NCBI GenBank assembly: GCA_041650595.1
Contig: JBAZKW010000013.1
Location: 1-58,888, forward strand
Source of the DNA: CALFCX01 sp041650595
Lineage (GTDB): Bacteria; Margulisbacteria; WOR-1; JAKLHX01
DNA length: 58,888 nucleotides
Direction of reading: 5' to 3'
Shown here piece by piece: positions 1 to 8,785 of this stretch. The notes under the pieces are model-generated. The model worked only from the letters and a program-made list of their open reading frames with translations, did no database searches and had not been told where the DNA came from. Each line of letters opens with the position of its first letter. The first letter of the stretch is position 1. The translations under genes were made by a program, and so were the position numbers.

Positions 1-3000
1 TTTCATGTTTTTGCCAAGCTTTGTGTCTGAATTATTGATAATATCTTTCACCCTTACGATTATTTTCCCTATATCTTCCGTCTTTGTAAAATCAGTCTTT
101 GCTACGTCATTTATGTCATTTACCAGATCCGTTACAGCCGTTTTAATTCTCTTTCCTTCTACTTTGTTTCCCATCTGCTGCACTATCAGTTGAAGAGGTT
201 GTTTCAATGACCTGAGCTGCACTGTCGGGTCCTGTGGCTTTTTCGATGCTACGTCCGCGCTCCTGGCCCTGTTCTTTATCCCTATCGCTGTATTCAACAA
301 TGCCATGTCTTCTTTAGAACTTCTCTTTACATCCATATTCCCCGTTTCATTTGCTATCTCTATCGCTTCCACATCAGAAAATACATCCTCTAGTGCCGTT
401 ACTTCTGATCTGGATGTCGTCGATACGACCGGCGCCTCTTCTTTCTTTGCAGGAACCATTACCGCGGCGGCCTGTTGTGCACCTGCGGATGCGCTGCCTG
501 CTGCTGCAACGGCTGCAGTATTTTCCATCTTTTGCTCTTTTTCATTTTGAACATTATGAGCTCTGACTTTGGAGTTGCTGTTTGTAGGCGTGTTTATGGC
601 AACGGGTACGTTCTGCGGAATTTCTACATCAGGTGCTACAGTTATTACCCTAGATGCATCCTTTGTCTGCTTATCACTGACAATTATAATCGGCACTGGC
701 TCTTTGGCTGGCTCATTCACTACGATCATAGGCGTTGCTTTTGTATCTGTTACAGGAGCACTATTGACAGCGGGTATGGTCGGTGTGACCTGCGGAATTG
801 CTACTACTGCAGCTTTCGGTTCTGTTGTTGGTGCGCTTGTGGCAACCTGAACATTCTGCAGCCTTGATGTATCGGGTGTCACATTTATTTTCAGTGGCAT
901 CTCTTTTGACGGTCTATCGCTGATAGTCATAACCGGCGATGTCTCTTTAGTCGGTGTGGCCTGCGCAATGATGATAGGTGTGGCTGCTTTTGATTCTGCT
1001 ACAGGCGTATTCGTAGCAACAGGCGCAGCAGCTTTCGTCGGCTCTGTTGTTGGTACGTTAACTACAACCGCTGGTGCACTTTCCACTTTATTTACAACGG
1101 GTGCATTGGATATTATCACAGGGGCTTGTTCAGCAGGCTTGTTAACTGCTACCGGTGCGATTACTGGTATTGCTTTCGTTTCTGTTACAGGCGGTACTGT
1201 CACGGCAACTGGTATAGCAGGTGCGGCCTGAGGAACTGCTGCTACTGCAGCTTTTGGTTCTGTTTCCATTCTAATGAAAATGGGTGCTCTCTGCGTCGGC
1301 ACTGCTTCTTGGTCCGGAGCTGTCTGCATAACAACATTAGTTGTTACAGGTGCGCTCACGACAACATCTTTTGCCGGTCTATCGCTGGCAGTTATAACCG
1401 GTACCGCTTCTTTAGTCGGTGCAGTCTGGATAACAACGACTGGTGCTGTTGACTTTGTTTCTGTTGTTGGTGCAATCGTGGTAACAGGCGCAGCTGCTTT
1501 AGATACTGGTTCCGTCTCAATCTCAGGAACAGGTGCAGCAGCGTTTGGTTCTAATACAGGCGCACTTGAGGTAACAGGTATCGCATTTTTAGATGTAAAT
1601 ATTGGCATAACTGCTTTCGTCTGATCTGTTGTCGGCGAGCTCGCGGTAACAGGTATAGTTTCATTAGACGTAAAAACAGGCATAACCGCTTTCGTCTGAT
1701 CTGTTGTCGGCGTACTGTTGGCAACAGGAACTGTTGAAGCCTGTGTTACGGCAGTTACAGCAGCTTTTAGTTCTGTTGTCAGCTCACTTGTGACAGTAGC
1801 AATGTTCTGCGGCTTCTCTGTATTGGGCATCATATTTATCATTGTCTTCATAGATACTTCAGCCGCGGCTTTTACCGCATAATCCGGTGTTTTATCAGAA
1901 ATAATGTTCAAGGAAGCTACAATATTCGTTGCTTTTTCTGTTGTCAAAGGCTGAGCGGCATTTGCTGCGGCCGGTATACTCTTGATTACCAGCGCCACCT
2001 CCGATTGGGATGACATAATATTCTCCGCGACTTTTGCCGGAGACGCTTTTGCCGACAGGTCACTCACCGCTTTTACCGCAACATCTTTAGCAGCAATAAC
2101 TTCGGCAGCAGTATAGGTGGATTCCTTGCTAATATTGTTGATATTTATTCTAGAGAGATCATCACTTGCAGTTACGGCCTTACTTACTCCGCTGACATTC
2201 ATGTTCACATCTTTCGCTGTAGAAGGCATGGCCGCTTGCATGAGTGCGGGGATGGCAGGAGTAAAGGATTCCATTGGTACAGGGTTCATATCCCTGTTTT
2301 CTTTGCCGGTTATCTCGTTTGCATTTGCATTAAGCATTTCCACAAGTTTCCCTATGTTGTCCTTGTTCATTTCGCCATTTGTCAGAATTGCGGCCATTGA
2401 ATTTGAAAAGTCCTCTGAAAGCTTTGCGGCACCAGAAGCTACAGGCGTAGATCTGTCATACATATCCAGCCTGTCACTTATAAAATGCGCGACCTCGTGA
2501 TAGAACGTTTTCATAGCGGCCTCATCACCCTTAGAGGCTGCCTGTAAAGTAGAAATGTTTATATAGGCTGTATTTGTCTTCGGATCATATTCGTCTTTCC
2601 CAGCGGTAATATTTATTTTTAGAGGATCTTCCGTCGCCGGAAGCTTTGACATAGCACTTAATAGCAATTGGTTATTCAGCAGCTCAACGGCCTGTCTATG
2701 TACTTTATGTTCAGTAGTGCCTTTGCTAATGACATCCGGATCGATTATTATTGCCGTATCTATCGGCATACCGGCATCAGTAAGTTTTGCCGGAGGCGGC
2801 GTTTCGGTATTATGGAATAATGCATTGATCTTATCGCAAGCTCCTTGGAGCGCATTATATATCGATCTGGTAAGGAACTTATCATTTTTGATCAATTTTC
2901 CGGCATCATTCGTAGATCCTGATGACTTTGGCGATTCGGCTGGAATAACAGCATTAATATTATTGCTGGCATCTTTTGCATTAGCCTTCATGCTCTCTTT

Positions 3001-6000
3001 CTGTAACGCTTCCATCTGCAAAGAGAAATAGGTCTGGAGTCCGGTCTTTACCATTTCGGAAACTAGTGCGTTTATCTGGGCTAAATAATTCTCGCCTATC
3101 TTGTTTTGGAACTCTACCGCTTTTAATTTCATCTTTGCATAAGCAAGTTGATACGCCGCCTGTTCCCTCCTGCGGCTCATCGCGGAAAGCCCGTCAGCCA
3201 TCGTATCTCCGGTCTGAGATGCCGCTTTGGCTTGAGGAATCTCAGGAATATTGGAACCTTTATCAAACGCGATCATGTTAAAGAGCTCGCTCAAATGGAT
3301 AATCAATATTTGTTTTATTGCGAGTATAAGGATTTGTTTTAGGACTATTCTGAAAACTGAAGCATCGGCGGCATTATCCAAAAAGTGAAGGAACCCTTTA
3401 CCCGTGAGATCCTTGCAGATCTCGTTCATGTCTAGCACAGCTTCAATTACGAGTGATAGTACCGACGCAAACAATTTTCTTTTAGCCTCGTTTATTTCGT
3501 TTTCTCTCTGGGCATAGGTATCCCAAAAACTCTCGAGGTCGTTCAAAATGCCCATGTCGCTTTCTTGTGCGGCGCCTGTGATGTTTTCCGCAAAGTTTTG
3601 CGGCCCTCCCAAACCGGTAGCTATCTGCCAAAGAGTTAGTTTTGCGTCCTGGGCTTCTATCAGTATCTCCCACATATGGAAAATATCGCGTATTTGTTCG
3701 TTCGCGATCGCAAATGCGATATAGTTGGTCGAAACAAATCCGCCGCCGACATTTATGAGCATCGTTTCTTCGCTGACCATGACATCACATATCGCTTGCA
3801 GTTCGTCTCTTCTCAGATTGTAGTACGGGTCGTTCGGGTTCAGCTTGTCGATCTCATTTTGGAAATACAGTTCTATATGCTCGCGCATTGCTTCAAGGTC
3901 GCCAAGATCGTTTTGCGCGTCCGCAAAATCGCGGAGTGTTTTATAAAGACTATTGGCAAGACTGATAATGGTCCCTATAGCGCCTGCGACTTTTCCGAGT
4001 GGTCCCAATGCAAAGGTCACGATCGATATGGCAATATCCAGTATCGCCCTGCTCAACTCCCTTTGTTTGGTAAGATATTCGTTGTAGTTATAAACATTTC
4101 TGTTCACCAAACCAAGTTTGTACCCAAGGGCTTCCGAATAGTAGGAATATCGTTGCGACAAAACCGATGCCACACTGCTCATATCGTCTTCTACAAAGAC
4201 CCCAAGAGACGAAAACGCCGTATTTCTGATGGCCCTTCTTGCGCTCTCCACGATAAGCATTATCATTTTCCTGATATATGCTGCAAGCATTATCTGGCGT
4301 ATCTTTGCTTTGACCACGGGATCTACGGCAACTGTTCCCAGGGAATCATTTATTCTAAAGACGCTGGTAGTGATCAGCATGTCTATGGCGTCCTGGCACG
4401 TGGCATCAAACTCATCCTCAGTAAATTCTCCGTCAAAGAACCGGTCATCAACATAAGGCCGAGGATTGGGCATATGTCTTGCTATAAATGAAGCGTCCAT
4501 TATCGCCTGACCGATAGCGCTTGCTCCGAGCACTATGGCGGCCAACGCCCATGGCCCCAAAGCAACACCGGCTGCCCCGCAAGTCAATATCGTCGCAACT
4601 ATTAGCGCTACTGTGATCAAAAATCCAAACCAGTGCCCCAAAGCGGCTTCTTTATCAAGTTCGTATTGCCGCTGTTTGTTGGCCTCGGTTATTTCTTTCT
4701 GGATCGTGTCAAATTTGAGTTTTACAAAAATGCTTTTCAGTTCCGCTTCCTGGCGGGCTACCTGCTTTACAAATGCGGACATGCTGATACCGGCAATTCC
4801 CGACATAACGCTTCTTACATTGGACGCCAGTTCATATTTTGCCAGTTGGACCATGATATACAGTTCTCTCAATTGCATGAGAAAGTTCAATTGTTTGGAA
4901 ATGTCTTTCATCTTTTCGTAATCCATATCGTGAAAACCGTCGCCGATGTCGTACGCCAGATTATCGTATGTGATACGCGCGATGATTTCGCGCTCCATCC
5001 TGTCGAGTTCGACCAGAAAACTGTCCCCGTCTACCGAGCTTATGGTTATCCCCCACCCGGCCAAAATGCTTGATACTTTGCCCATGTCCAGTTTTGACGG
5101 TGAATTAATATCATTGGGCATCATCTCGAGCACAAAATAATCGGCAAGCCCGAACGGCACCCAGCAGAAGGCTGAAAGCCAGCTGCTCCGGTATTCTTTG
5201 TATTGCTCCTCGACCATATTGTTATGGCTTGTCAAATATGCGTTCAAACGGTTTATTGCCATACTGACAGCCGTACGAACAGATGCCGCTTGCTCATTCA
5301 TCATGGTCTGTACCGCAGTCCATATCTGGGAACTCCTTGAATACCTGATCCCTTGTAAAAGCTCGTTGGTATACCTTGTGAGCTCTTGCTTTGCTTTTTT
5401 GATTATTGCGTATATGCTGCGCAGGTTATTGATCACATTCAAGGCTGTCATAATAGCTGCTGCCAGGCTCTTGTTCATATCGTAGTAAGTGCCGCCTATA
5501 CCGTTATTGCCGGCGTACTCGGACATTTCTCTACTGTTCACATGGCGCAAAACCTCATTTTCTAATTCGTCCATTCTGTCCAGGAAATCATCCCCTGTTT
5601 TGCCTTTTCTTGACAATGTTTCCACGAATACAAGGGCCGCTTGAAAATTTTGCATCTCGACTTCAGCCTTTTCCTGATAAAGCCGTGCCATATGTGCCGC
5701 GACAACTGCATCCCTAAAGTTCCCTGCGGCTCCGCTGTTGAAGATCAAGCTGGTGAGTATGCCGATAAAGATGTTCGGCTTGCCGTGGTCGGCCTGGATC
5801 TCGGCAACTTTTTTCTCATAATTTGCCTGGTTTATTTCGTCTATAGTGTCCAGGGTTTCTTGTAAAATATCGTTGACTCCGGAAGTTGTTGTTTTGAGTT
5901 TTTCGATGAGATTTTTGAGCGCCTTGTCCTCAGTCTTATCTATGGTGATCTCGTTTACGATGCTGTCAACCACTTCGGCCATGTCAGCTTTTGCGGCAAG

Positions 6001-6381
6001 TATTATTCCGATAAGTACCAATATGTTCATCAAAAGCTTTAACCGGGCGTACTTCTCGCCGGCTTCTTCTCTCAAATGGGCCCATCCGTCCGAATCCTCG
6101 TAATACCAATTGCCCGGCTGGCACAGGTAAAAGACCAGGTTCTCTATTTCCCTGTCGATCTCATCAAGGCTGTTCAAGGTTACAGATTCACTTTGAACAA
6201 AATTCATTGTTGTGTTTGACGTCGAACTTGTCTGGGCGGAAGCGGCAGATCTTTCAGTCGTCGCGGAATTATCCATTTCCTCAAGAATCTCGGGATTATA
6301 TAACACATCAAAGATAGTGCCGTTTAAAGCACTATCTCTTGTATTAGTATTTACAGTTTGCAAAGAGGAGCTCTCTGGCAT
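1..6381 (-). CDS. Giant multidomain protein, C-terminus beyond the window, with HEVAH zincin-like motif
   Basis: The minus strand is open from an ATG at 6381 to the left edge, giving at least 2127 codons without a stop. TAGGAGA lies just before the start. No signal peptide is visible. Hydrophobic stretches lie near residues 114-130, 584-630 and 776-810, separated by long helical, coiled-coil-like segments. Residues 1295-1299 read HEVAH, the HExxH signature of zinc metallopeptidases, in a segment that looks like a compact domain (about 1200-1350). Residues of about 1510-1940 are a Pro/Ala/Thr/Val-rich degenerate tandem repeat with units like TTEPKAAAPV, followed by a non-repetitive C-terminal part. 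I do not recognise the family. Size, membrane-active segments, protease motif and missing Sec signal suggest a secreted or surface effector/adhesin; this is inference. It has its own sigma-28-like promoter at 6411-6440. Confidence 0.85.
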   Translation of the reverse strand, partial: MPESSSLQTVNTNTRDSALNGTIFDVLYNPEILEEMDNSATTERSAASAQTSSTSNTTMNFVQSESVTLNSLDEIDREIENLVFYLCQPGNWYYEDSDGWAHLREEAGEKYARLKLLMNILVLIGIILAAKADMAEVVDSIVNEITIDKTEDKALKNLIEKLKTTTSGVNDILQETLDTIDEINQANYEKKVAEIQADHGKPNIFIGILTSLIFNSGAAGNFRDAVVAAHMARLYQEKAEVEMQNFQAALVFVETLSRKGKTGDDFLDRMDELENEVLRHVNSREMSEYAGNNGIGGTYYDMNKSLAAAIMTALNVINNLRSIYAIIKKAKQELTRYTNELLQGIRYSRSSQIWTAVQTMMNEQAASVRTAVSMAINRLNAYLTSHNNMVEEQYKEYRSSWLSAFCWVPFGLADYFVLEMMPNDINSPSKLDMGKVSSILAGWGITISSVDGDSFLVELDRMEREIIARITYDNLAYDIGDGFHDMDYEKMKDISKQLNFLMQLRELYIMVQLAKYELASNVRSVMSGIAGISMSAFVKQVARQEAELKSIFVKLKFDTIQKEITEANKQRQYELDKEAALGHWFGFLITVALIVATILTCGAAGVALGPWALAAIVLGASAIGQAIMDASFIARHMPNPRPYVDDRFFDGEFTEDEFDATCQDAIDMLITTSVFRINDSLGTVAVDPVVKAKIRQIMLAAYIRKMIMLIVESARRAIRNTAFSSLGVFVEDDMSSVASVLSQRYSYYSEALGYKLGLVNRNVYNYNEYLTKQRELSRAILDIAISIVTFALGPLGKVAGAIGTIISLANSLYKTLRDFADAQNDLGDLEAMREHIELYFQNEIDKLNPNDPYYNLRRDELQAICDVMVSEETMLINVGGGFVSTNYIAFAIANEQIRDIFHMWEILIEAQDAKLTLWQIATGLGGPQNFAENITGAAQESDMGILNDLESFWDTYAQRENEINEAKRKLFASVLSLVIEAVLDMNEICKDLTGKGFLHFLDNAADASVFRIVLKQILILAIKQILIIHLSELFNMIAFDKGSNIPEIPQAKAASQTGDTMADGLSAMSRRREQAAYQLAYAKMKLKAVEFQNKIGENYLAQINALVSEMVKTGLQTYFSLQMEALQKESMKANAKDASNNINAVIPAESPKSSGSTNDAGKLIKNDKFLTRSIYNALQGACDKINALFHNTETPPPAKLTDAGMPIDTAIIIDPDVISKGTTEHKVHRQAVELLNNQLLLSAMSKLPATEDPLKINITAGKDEYDPKTNTAYINISTLQAASKGDEAAMKTFYHEVAHFISDRLDMYDRSTPVASGAAKLSEDFSNSMAAILTNGEMNKDNIGKLVEMLNANANEITGKENRDMNPVPMESFTPAIPALMQAAMPSTAKDVNMNVSGVSKAVTASDDLSRININNISKESTYTAAEVIAAKDVAVKAVSDLSAKASPAKVAENIMSSQSEVALVIKSIPAAANAAQPLTTEKATNIVASLNIISDKTPDYAVKAAAEVSMKTMINMMPNTEKPQNIATVTSELTTELKAAVTAVTQASTVPVANSTPTTDQTKAVMPVFTSNETIPVTASSPTTDQTKAVMPIFTSKNAIPVTSSAPVLEPNAAAPVPEIETEPVSKAAAPVTTIAPTTETKSTAPVVVIQTAPTKEAVPVITASDRPAKDVVVSAPVTTNVVMQTAPDQEAVPTQRAPIFIRMETEPKAAVAAVPQAAPAIPVAVTVPPVTETKAIPVIAPVAVNKPAEQAPVIISNAPVVNKVESAPAVVVNVPTTEPTKAAAPVATNTPVAESKAATPIIIAQATPTKETSPVMTISDRPSKEMPLKINVTPDTSRLQNVQVATSAPTTEPKAAVVAIPQVTPTIPAVNSAPVTDTKATPMIVVNEPAKEPVPIIIVSDKQTKDASRVITVAPDVEIPQNVPVAINTPTNSNSKVRAHNVQNEKEQKMENTAAVAAAGSASAGAQQAAAVMVPAKKEEAPVVSTTSRSEVTALEDVFSDVEAIEIANETGNMDVKRSSKEDMALLNTAIGIKNRARSADVASKKPQDPTVQLRSLKQPLQLIVQQMGNKVEGKRIKTAVTDLVNDINDVAKTDFTKTEDIGKIIVRVKDIINNSDTKLGKNMK

Positions 6382-6410
6382 AACTATCTCCTAAACATTG
6401 GAATCTATAT

Positions 6411-6440
6411 ATACTTCGAGAGGTCAACAGGAAAACTTGC
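6411..6440 (-). promoter_or_regulatory. Sigma-28-like promoter for the giant gene
   Basis: On the minus strand GCAAGTTT (6440-6433) is followed after 14 bases by CGAAGTAT (6418-6411), about 30 bases before the start codon at 6381. It is one of nine copies of this signal in the window; the -10 part is the weakest of the set because it has CGAA rather than CGAT. Confidence 0.65.
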
Positions 6441-6475
6441 ATTGTTTAATAATGGTAAATATACAAGGGTAAATG

Positions 6476-6718
6476 CTATTTTTTGGATTGGATACTATGT
6501 CCCTGGGAAGGCAATTGTGCGGGAGGAGCAACAGGCCCCTGTTGTGCAGAGTTTTCGCGCTGGGGGCCGGTTTCTGGGTTTTTTTGCATATCATTATGCA
6601 TTAAAATAGCTATTATGACTCCTCTGGCATAATATCCCGCCATCTGCGCCTCAGATGCAAAGTTTGCTATAACATTGCTTAAATTTGTATAAACACCCGG
6701 ATGAACCCCATTAACCAT
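6476..6718 (-). CDS. Small Pro-rich hypothetical protein, paralogue of its upstream neighbour
   Basis: This 80-residue protein starts at an ATG preceded by GGGAGGT. It has a short hydrophobic centre (GVIIAILMHN, about residues 33-42) and a Pro/Gln/Ser-rich tail containing GPVAPP. It aligns with the 83-residue protein encoded immediately upstream (shared SEA-Q-G pattern, hydrophobic core, GPVAPP), so the two look like a tandem duplication. It is the last gene of the operon driven from 11404-11433. Function unknown; there is no signal peptide. Confidence 0.75.
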   Translation of the reverse strand: MVNGVHPGVYTNLSNVIANFASEAQMAGYYARGVIIAILMHNDMQKNPETGPQRENSAQQGPVAPPAQLPSQGHSIQSKK

Positions 6719-6747
6719 AATTACCTCCCTTTTTCAGCCAACTATAA

Positions 6748-6999
6748 CTATCTTGCTTGTGGTGCAACTGCGCTCTGCTTTCCTGTTGACGAAGCTCCTG
6801 CCGGCGGACCTACGGGGCTTAGTGGCGGAGGCGGAGCAACAGGACCGTTATTGTCACTTTGACGAACTATAGGTGATATCCCTAAAAATAGCTCTAAAAT
6901 ACTCATCATACCCTTTGTAAGGTCCCCTACTTGTCTTGCCTCGCTGGGCAGCAACGGGATATTACTAAGGGCATAACCCCAACCTTCTACTTGGACCAT
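6748..6999 (-). CDS. Small Pro-rich hypothetical protein, paralogue of its downstream neighbour
   Basis: This 83-residue protein has a central hydrophobic segment (GMMSILELFLG, about residues 30-40) and a Pro-rich tail with GPVAPPPPL. The start is supported by GAGGGTG upstream and by position, four bases after the stop of the 593-residue gene. It resembles the next gene (80 residues) in length, order of elements and the GPVAPP motif. It could be a small structural or accessory component of the system encoded by the operon, but no family is recognised. Confidence 0.75.
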   Translation of the reverse strand: MVQVEGWGYALSNIPLLPSEARQVGDLTKGMMSILELFLGISPIVRQSDNNGPVAPPPPLSPVGPPAGASSTGKQSAVAPQAR

Positions 7000-7003
7000 A
7001 AAA

Positions 7004-8785
7004 TCACCCTCGCATCTTTCTTGTTTTTGCCTCTTCGTCTATTATTTTTAGCGCCAGTTCTTGAAATTCCCTTGGATCCAGCATTATTTTTGTTCCCATT
7101 TCTTTTTTTGCTTTTAGCGCCAGCAAAAAAGCGGCTTGAATTTTTTTATCGATCGCCTTTTGGGCGACTTTTTCATCTTGTCTTTTCTCTTCAGCTTTCT
7201 TTTCATTTATCTTTTCATCTTCTTTTGATTGCTTTTCTAAAGCGGCCCTTTTGTCATAGAATTGCTGCCACGCATCATAAATTATCCGCTGAAAATCCAG
7301 ACTGTTGCCCGTCAAAAGGTCAGAATACTTGCCGATCCTAAAACCGGGTTGATATCCGGATTCGTATCCCGAATCTTCGTACCCGTAGCCTTCTTCCAGA
7401 TAGCCCTCCATGGCTATTTCCTGCCCGTAGTCATCTATTCCTGTAACTGTATACATACCGTTCTCGTTGGCAGTGATACAGGTGCTATTGAGCTTAATGC
7501 CTGCCTCCCTTAGTTTCGAAATAACTTCAAAAAGCGGGTCTAAAGTGTTGCTTATGATTTTTTGAGCATTTTGCGGAGCGACGAGATTGTTTACAGGCGA
7601 GACAATTTTTGCACCGCTTGCCGTTTGTGTTGACAGAGTCCCTTTTCCGCTCTCACTTAGTGTCATGGTTGCGCTTTTAAGCGGATCCCCTTTTGCTTTG
7701 CATTTATCGTCCAATGCAACCAAAGTCGCAGCGACAGTCTCCCCTTTTTCCTGCGCTTGACTTGTGGTCGGGTTATTCATCTCCACAGTAGCAGTTAAAG
7801 TCGGCGGTTCGGCTGAAGCCGGTGTTGCATTTTTGCCTCTATTCCTACAAACCTCTGCTATAAATTTATTACTGTTTAATAGTCGCCTAAAATTCTTGAG
7901 TTCGCAGCCGCGCTTGTGTACTCCGTGTGCAAAAGCTTCCCTGACTCTTTTTGTCTCCGGGGTTTCCGGCGCGTCAGGAACCTCTTGTGCCTTTGGCAGT
8001 ACACTTTGGCGGACAGCTTCCCCTGAAGGGGTTATATCTATGCCTGTCTGTGAACCCGAGGATACGGAACCTGATTTTTGAGCGGAAGGAGTATCAATAC
8101 CCATCTTTGCAGGCAGCTCTTTAAGTTTTTCCGGGTTTATGTTTGGTATTACGACCGGCTCTGGTTTTGTCTTATTTGGGCTGTCAGGCGGTTCTATGAC
8201 CACATTGTACCTCTTGGGGTCGCCATAGCTCGCTTTTACTGTTATACTCTTGACCTGCCCTTGATCGTTCTTTTTTAGCAATGAATACACGTTCAAGGCT
8301 ATATTTGCCCGTGTGCTCATTTCCGCTTTCCTTTGGTCGGAATCAAGTCCTGAAAGATTTTCATCCTTGTTCGTAATAATAAGCTTTGTTTTTGTATTGT
8401 TTCTCGTCCCTGACGATGCATCCCACGTCATTTCCGATTGAACAGCCTGTTCTACCTGCTTCCCGTCCACCTGCCGGTCCAGTTGTTTAATGGCATCGGC
8501 AAGTTCTGTCTTTGGCACACCAAATTTTTCCTGGACCCCTTTGTTATCCATCTTTTGCATATCTGATTTTGCAGTTGAATAGTCGACTGCGGCTTTTGAA
8601 CTTGCTATGGAATAAGAAAGCGATTGCGCAGTTGCAGATGGTGATGATTGTACAGCCTTGGCCGGTGTTTGTACGGGATTGGCCTGTGTTTGTGCGGAAT
8701 TGACCTGCGCGGGCTTTGCCGGCGTTTGTACGGGTGTCTGTACAGGCTTTGGTTGCACAGAGTTAATTGACTCAGACGTACCCAT
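7004..8785 (-). CDS. Hypothetical 593-residue protein, Pro/Gln/Thr-rich N-terminus and coiled-coil C-terminus
   Basis: The start at 8785 is chosen because AGGAGAATAATA directly precedes that ATG; the frame stays open further upstream to 8839 without a good ribosome site. The start overlaps the end of the 556-residue gene by 14 bases, suggesting translational coupling. Residues 1-60 are low-complexity (repeated PVQTPAK-like units). A Gly/Tyr/Glu-rich patch (EEGYGYEDSGYESGY) lies near residues 460-480, and a Lys/Glu-rich coiled coil occupies about 515-575. No signal peptide, membrane segment or catalytic motif was seen. Unrecognised; inferred to belong to the same secreted or surface system as its operon partners. 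Confidence 0.82.
   Translation of the reverse strand: MGTSESINSVQPKPVQTPVQTPAKPAQVNSAQTQANPVQTPAKAVQSSPSATAQSLSYSIASSKAAVDYSTAKSDMQKMDNKGVQEKFGVPKTELADAIKQLDRQVDGKQVEQAVQSEMTWDASSGTRNNTKTKLIITNKDENLSGLDSDQRKAEMSTRANIALNVYSLLKKNDQGQVKSITVKASYGDPKRYNVVIEPPDSPNKTKPEPVVIPNINPEKLKELPAKMGIDTPSAQKSGSVSSGSQTGIDITPSGEAVRQSVLPKAQEVPDAPETPETKRVREAFAHGVHKRGCELKNFRRLLNSNKFIAEVCRNRGKNATPASAEPPTLTATVEMNNPTTSQAQEKGETVAATLVALDDKCKAKGDPLKSATMTLSESGKGTLSTQTASGAKIVSPVNNLVAPQNAQKIISNTLDPLFEVISKLREAGIKLNSTCITANENGMYTVTGIDDYGQEIAMEGYLEEGYGYEDSGYESGYQPGFRIGKYSDLLTGNSLDFQRIIYDAWQQFYDKRAALEKQSKEDEKINEKKAEEKRQDEKVAQKAIDKKIQAAFLLALKAKKEMGTKIMLDPREFQELALKIIDEEAKTRKMRG

Noticed and set aside
5..1624. Long plus-strand open frames opposite the giant gene
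   Set aside because: They are antisense shadows of the Pro/Ala/Thr repeat region; they lack ribosome sites and overlap each other in several frames, while the minus frame is open for 2127 codons.
550..1860. Repeated blocks that could suggest a CRISPR array
   Set aside because: The units are degenerate, variable in length and encode a continuous protein repeat; there is no constant-repeat/unique-spacer pattern.
3482..4491. Short open frames on both strands inside 3482-4491
   Set aside because: They are out of frame with the giant gene, lack ribosome sites and show no protein-like composition.
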